DNA of 9,214 nt from Rhodobacterales bacterium UBA7416 (GTDB lineage: Bacteria; Pseudomonadota; Alphaproteobacteria; Rhodobacterales; Rhodobacteraceae). Numbering within the stretch: position 1 is the stretch's first letter; every line of letters starts with the position of its first letter. The position numbers and the translations under genes are program-made. Shown here piece after piece: positions 6,809-9,214 of this stretch. Location: positions 1 through 9,214 of the forward strand of contig DKMK01000017.1 in NCBI GenBank assembly GCA_002469545.1, read 5' to 3'. Under the pieces are notes generated by a model. That model saw only the letters and a list, made by a program, of their open reading frames with translations. It had not been told where the DNA came from and ran no database searches.

Positions 6809-8263
6809 TTATCCAATGCGGTAATTTGGGCTCTCGCGCGTGATTTGAACATCATGCACATGGCTTTCTTTTAAGCCCGCGCCTGAGATTTTCACAAACT
6901 TACAGCTGTTGCGCATATCGGGTACTGTCAAGTTTCCAGTGTACCCCATCGCCGCCCGCAAGCCGCCAACCATTTGGTGTAACACATTGGATGCAGGGCC
7001 TTTATAGGGCACTTGTCCCTCGATACCTTCTGGTACTAGCTTGTCTGAACTTGCCTCTTTTTGGAAATAGCGATCGGCAGAACCCTGCGCCATCGCGGCA
7101 ACAGATCCCATGCCACGGTAAGATTTAAACGAGCGCCCTTGGTACAAAATGATTTCACCAGGTGCTTCGTCGGTTCCGGCCAACATCGAGCCAACCATGG
7201 CGCAACTGGCACCACCTGCAATTGCCTTGGCAAAGTCGCCAGAGAATTTAATGCCACCATCAGCGATAATCGGGATGCCTGATTTTGCACCTTCTTCTGC
7301 CGCGTCGTTGATTGCGGTTAATTGTGGAACACCAACACCAGCAACGATCCGTGTTGTACAGATTGAGCCTGGTCCAATGCCAACTTTGACCGCGTCAGCG
7401 CCCGCGCCGATTAAGGCCTTGGTTGCTTCTGCGGTTGCGACGTTGCCAGCAACGATTTGTGCATCTGGATGTTCGGCTTTGATGCGTTCTACGGCTTGGC
7501 TGACGGATATTGAATGCCCGTGTGCCGTGTCGATAACCAACAGATCAACACCTGCATCAATCAACTGCATAGAGCGTTCAAAACCCTTGTCACCAACGGT
7601 AGAAGCGGCGGCAACACGTAGGCGGCCTTTGTCGTCTTTACACGCGATTGGGTTTAGAACCGCTTGTTCCAAATCTTTGATCGTCAACAGACCAGTCAGA
7701 CGGTTTTCAGTATCAACAACCAAAAGCTTTTCAATGCGACGCGCGTGCATCAGTGATCTGGCTTCTTCCAACTTGATTGGCTCTTGGACGATTGCCAAAC
7801 TTTCGGTGGTCATCATCACAGAAACAGGCGTTTTATCTTCCGCCACGAAACGCATATCGCGGTTTGTTAGAATTCCCAAAACCTTGCCATCAGAACCAAC
7901 AACAGGGAAACCTGTAATCCGATATTGTGTGGCCAATGCCTTGGCATCAGCCAATGTTTGTTCGGGGCGCAACGTGACTGGGTTATCTACAGTACCGGAA
8001 ACAAACCGTTTAACGCGGCGCACATGGGATGCCTGTTCATCATCGGTGAGGTTGCGGTGGATAACACCCATTCCGCCTGCCTGTGCCAGTGCGATGGCCA
8101 TGCGTGCTTCGGTTACTGTGTCCATTGCGGAACTTAAAATCGGTATGTTTAACCCAATTGTTTTGGTCACATTTGTGGCCAGTTGGGCGTCAGATGGCAA
8201 AACATTTGACGCACCAGGTACGAGTAAAACATCATCGAAAGTTAGCGCTTCACGAATCTCCAT
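6809..8263 (-). CDS. guaB: Inosine-5'-monophosphate dehydrogenase
   Basis: NAD-dependent oxidation of IMP to XMP, the committed step of GMP synthesis, in the cytoplasm. The protein is 484 residues from MEIREALTFDDVLLVPG, the typical IMPDH N-terminus and length. A CBS-domain pair is inserted at about residues 90-205. Catalytic landmarks are D245 in DTAHGH and the loop GIGPGSICTTR with nucleophile C302. DGGIKFSGD (335-343) is the IMP phosphate-binding region. The mobile-flap dyad R398-Y399 lies in GSADRYFQ, and YRGMGS (382-387) precedes it. The frame is open upstream to an ATG at 8305, but those 14 extra residues are not IMPDH-like, and GGAG sits 6 bases before the 8263 ATG. guaB leads the minus-strand run guaB-rsmB(-cckA). 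The gene partner guaA is not in the window. Upstream are three phased TACACA repeats that may regulate it. Confidence 0.98.
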   Translation of the reverse strand: MEIREALTFDDVLLVPGASNVLPSDAQLATNVTKTIGLNIPILSSAMDTVTEARMAIALAQAGGMGVIHRNLTDDEQASHVRRVKRFVSGTVDNPVTLRPEQTLADAKALATQYRITGFPVVGSDGKVLGILTNRDMRFVAEDKTPVSVMMTTESLAIVQEPIKLEEARSLMHARRIEKLLVVDTENRLTGLLTIKDLEQAVLNPIACKDDKGRLRVAAASTVGDKGFERSMQLIDAGVDLLVIDTAHGHSISVSQAVERIKAEHPDAQIVAGNVATAEATKALIGAGADAVKVGIGPGSICTTRIVAGVGVPQLTAINDAAEEGAKSGIPIIADGGIKFSGDFAKAIAGGASCAMVGSMLAGTDEAPGEIILYQGRSFKSYRGMGSVAAMAQGSADRYFQKEASSDKLVPEGIEGQVPYKGPASNVLHQMVGGLRAAMGYTGNLTVPDMRNSCKFVKISGAGLKESHVHDVQITRESPNYRIG

Positions 8264-8269
8264 TGGTCT

Positions 8270-8273
8270 CTCC
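8270..8273 (-). promoter_or_regulatory. guaB ribosome binding site
   Basis: GGAG on the minus strand, 6 bases before the ATG at 8263. It selects this ATG over the in-frame ATG 14 codons upstream at 8305. Confidence 0.7.
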
Positions 8274-8359
8274 AAGAGTTGTAGGTGTTGCCGTTGTCCT
8301 ATCACATGGGTTTAGCAAAAAGGAAAGCCCTGTTTTTCGAAATGAAGACAAAATTGCAA

Positions 8360-8387
8360 TACACATCGCGTACACAAACCGTACACA
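8360..8387. repeat. Three TACACA repeats at 11-bp spacing upstream of guaB
   Basis: TACACA occurs at 8360-8365, 8371-8376 and 8382-8387, each exactly 11 bp from the next; on the guaB strand they read TGTGTA. The last two share a longer unit, CGTACACAA (8369-8377 and 8380-8388). The set lies between the end of the DUF4105 gene (stop at 8400-8402) and guaB, about 100 bp before the guaB start. One-turn phasing is typical of an operator binding several protomers on one DNA face. I could not assign a regulator or a convincing guaB promoter around it. Confidence 0.5.
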
Positions 8388-8399
8388 ACCTGTGCACTG

Positions 8400-9214
8400 C
8401 TACTTGCGAATGATGGTGCTGTAGCTGTCATTGGGCAACATCGCCTGCCCCTTGGCGGTGATCGCCGCTGCCGCGCGGTAATCGCCGTAAGGTTGTGCGC
8501 GATCAATCACGCCACGTTCAGCAAACAGATCGGGTAACAGCCCAGACATCAATATGCGTTTGTCAAATTTCAGGTCTTTTCTAAAACTACGTACCAGATC
8601 GAAAACCACAGTCGTACAGTTTGCCGTAATCGTGTGATACCACGCCGGATTTTCGGCCAAAACATTCGCGCGTTTCACATAGCCCAGAAACAATGCTTCG
8701 ACTTCGGGAAGTTTGGTTTTTAATGGATACAAATACACATCTTCGAACGGATCGCGGTGATTGGTGCGCAGTGCCACAATATCGGATTCATTGGCGGCAA
8801 TAAACGCCTGTTCGTAAGTTTTGAAAAACCCACTGGTGGGTGAGTATTTGTCGCCCACTTGTTTTCTGACTTCGACAGAAAATGCCACAGGTTCAACATC
8901 ATCAAAACGGAATGAAATAATGGCATGGGCAATATTGGGGCTGCCCCAATATGATAAGATGACATCAAGGCCTTGGAGTTTATCCAAATCGAAACGGCGA
9001 TCAATCCATGCCTCGTTCCCAGTCGCCCAATTAAAGTCGCGCACATTGTGTAATGTCACAATGCGATCATCCACCGTGCCTGTAACCGTATGAACCAGTT
9101 CAGGAACCCAGTTGCGATCCAAACGTGCGGGCATTTGATACCAAAGTGACAAAGAGCCGACAACGACGACCAAGTATGCCCAAGGCCATATTTTTCCGCC
9201 AGTGCCAGAAAGCA
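8400..9214 (-). CDS. Membrane-anchored DUF4105 (Lnb-N-like) protein, 5' end cut off
   Basis: The frame stays open through the right edge, giving 270 visible residues; the true start is outside the window. A frame beginning at the TTG codon at 9173 is only an internal start. Visible residues about 8-27 form a hydrophobic, tryptophan-flanked membrane segment (WPWAYLVVVVGSLSLW), followed by an ARLDRNW stretch as in DUF4105 proteins. The rest matches the pattern of that family: AHAIISF (H96 in visible numbering), SVEVRKQ (E114 region), and WYHTITANCTT with C199. DUF4105 is related to the N-terminal domain of the lipoprotein acyltransferase Lnb and has a papain-like layout, so C199 and H96 may be a catalytic pair. 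The domain would face the periplasm. Substrate and pathway are unknown. It is followed by guaB after 136 bp, in the same direction, with no clear terminator between them. Confidence 0.8.
   Translation of the reverse strand, partial: LSGTGGKIWPWAYLVVVVGSLSLWYQMPARLDRNWVPELVHTVTGTVDDRIVTLHNVRDFNWATGNEAWIDRRFDLDKLQGLDVILSYWGSPNIAHAIISFRFDDVEPVAFSVEVRKQVGDKYSPTSGFFKTYEQAFIAANESDIVALRTNHRDPFEDVYLYPLKTKLPEVEALFLGYVKRANVLAENPAWYHTITANCTTVVFDLVRSFRKDLKFDKRILMSGLLPDLFAERGVIDRAQPYGDYRAAAAITAKGQAMLPNDSYSTIIRK

Noticed and set aside
8261..8305. guaB starting at the upstream ATG at 8305
   Set aside because: The 14 added residues are not found at IMPDH N-termini, and the GGAG ribosome site is placed for the ATG at 8263.
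7149..8315. Long plus-strand open frame of 388 codons opposite guaB
   Set aside because: It is fully antisense to a clear IMPDH, its composition is A/S/T/R-rich as expected for a mirror frame, no domain is recognisable, and no ribosome site is evident.
8315..8340. Hairpin or terminator between the DUF4105 gene and guaB
   Set aside because: AAAAACAGG can pair with CCTTTTT only with a bulge and A-U-rich base pairs; too weak to call.
8400..9173. Complete DUF4105 gene starting at TTG 9173
   Set aside because: The frame remains open to the window edge and the TTG lies in the middle of the membrane segment, so the true start must be upstream.
1..9214. Mobile elements, CRISPR arrays, tRNA or rRNA genes, defence genes
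   Set aside because: No transposase or integrase frames, no spaced identical repeats beyond the three short TACACA copies, and no tRNA- or rRNA-like segments were seen on either strand.

Overview
The window looks like a chromosomal core segment from an alphaproteobacterium, most likely Rhodobacterales (a marine Roseobacter-type lineage of moderate G+C). The basis is protein character, not a database search. The hybrid histidine kinase reads like CckA, recA carries the alphaproteobacterial SOS box GTTC-N7-GTTC instead of the E. coli type, and a small sulfotransferase-fold protein of a kind I recall from Rhodobacteraceae sits beside recA. There are no rRNA or tRNA genes, insertion sequences, integrases or CRISPR arrays.

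Layout from the left edge: alaS (3' end beyond the edge), then recA, both on the minus strand and separated by a strong recA terminator. A 193-bp divergent control region follows, with the recA promoter, one perfect SOS box and one imperfect SOS-like site in the opposite orientation. Next is the only plus-strand gene, a 199-residue sulfotransferase-like protein. It converges with cckA, with 6 bp between the stop codons. Further right, all on the minus strand, are cckA, an RsmB/NOP-type rRNA m5C methyltransferase gene (rsmB), guaB, and at the right edge a membrane-anchored DUF4105/Lnb-N-like protein whose start lies outside the window.

The likely transcription units are recA with its own terminator, alaS from its own promoter, and guaB-rsmB (3-bp gap) possibly running on into cckA (64-bp gap, no terminator seen). 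These are mainly housekeeping functions: tRNA charging, recombination and SOS, GMP synthesis, and rRNA modification. They surround one cell-cycle and gene-transfer-agent regulator, CckA. I see no clear new multi-gene system. The items most worth a second look are the two-sided recA control region and its uncharacterised divergent neighbour, three TACACA repeats at exact 11-bp spacing upstream of guaB, a short CckA with a single PAS-like region, and the DUF4105 protein.
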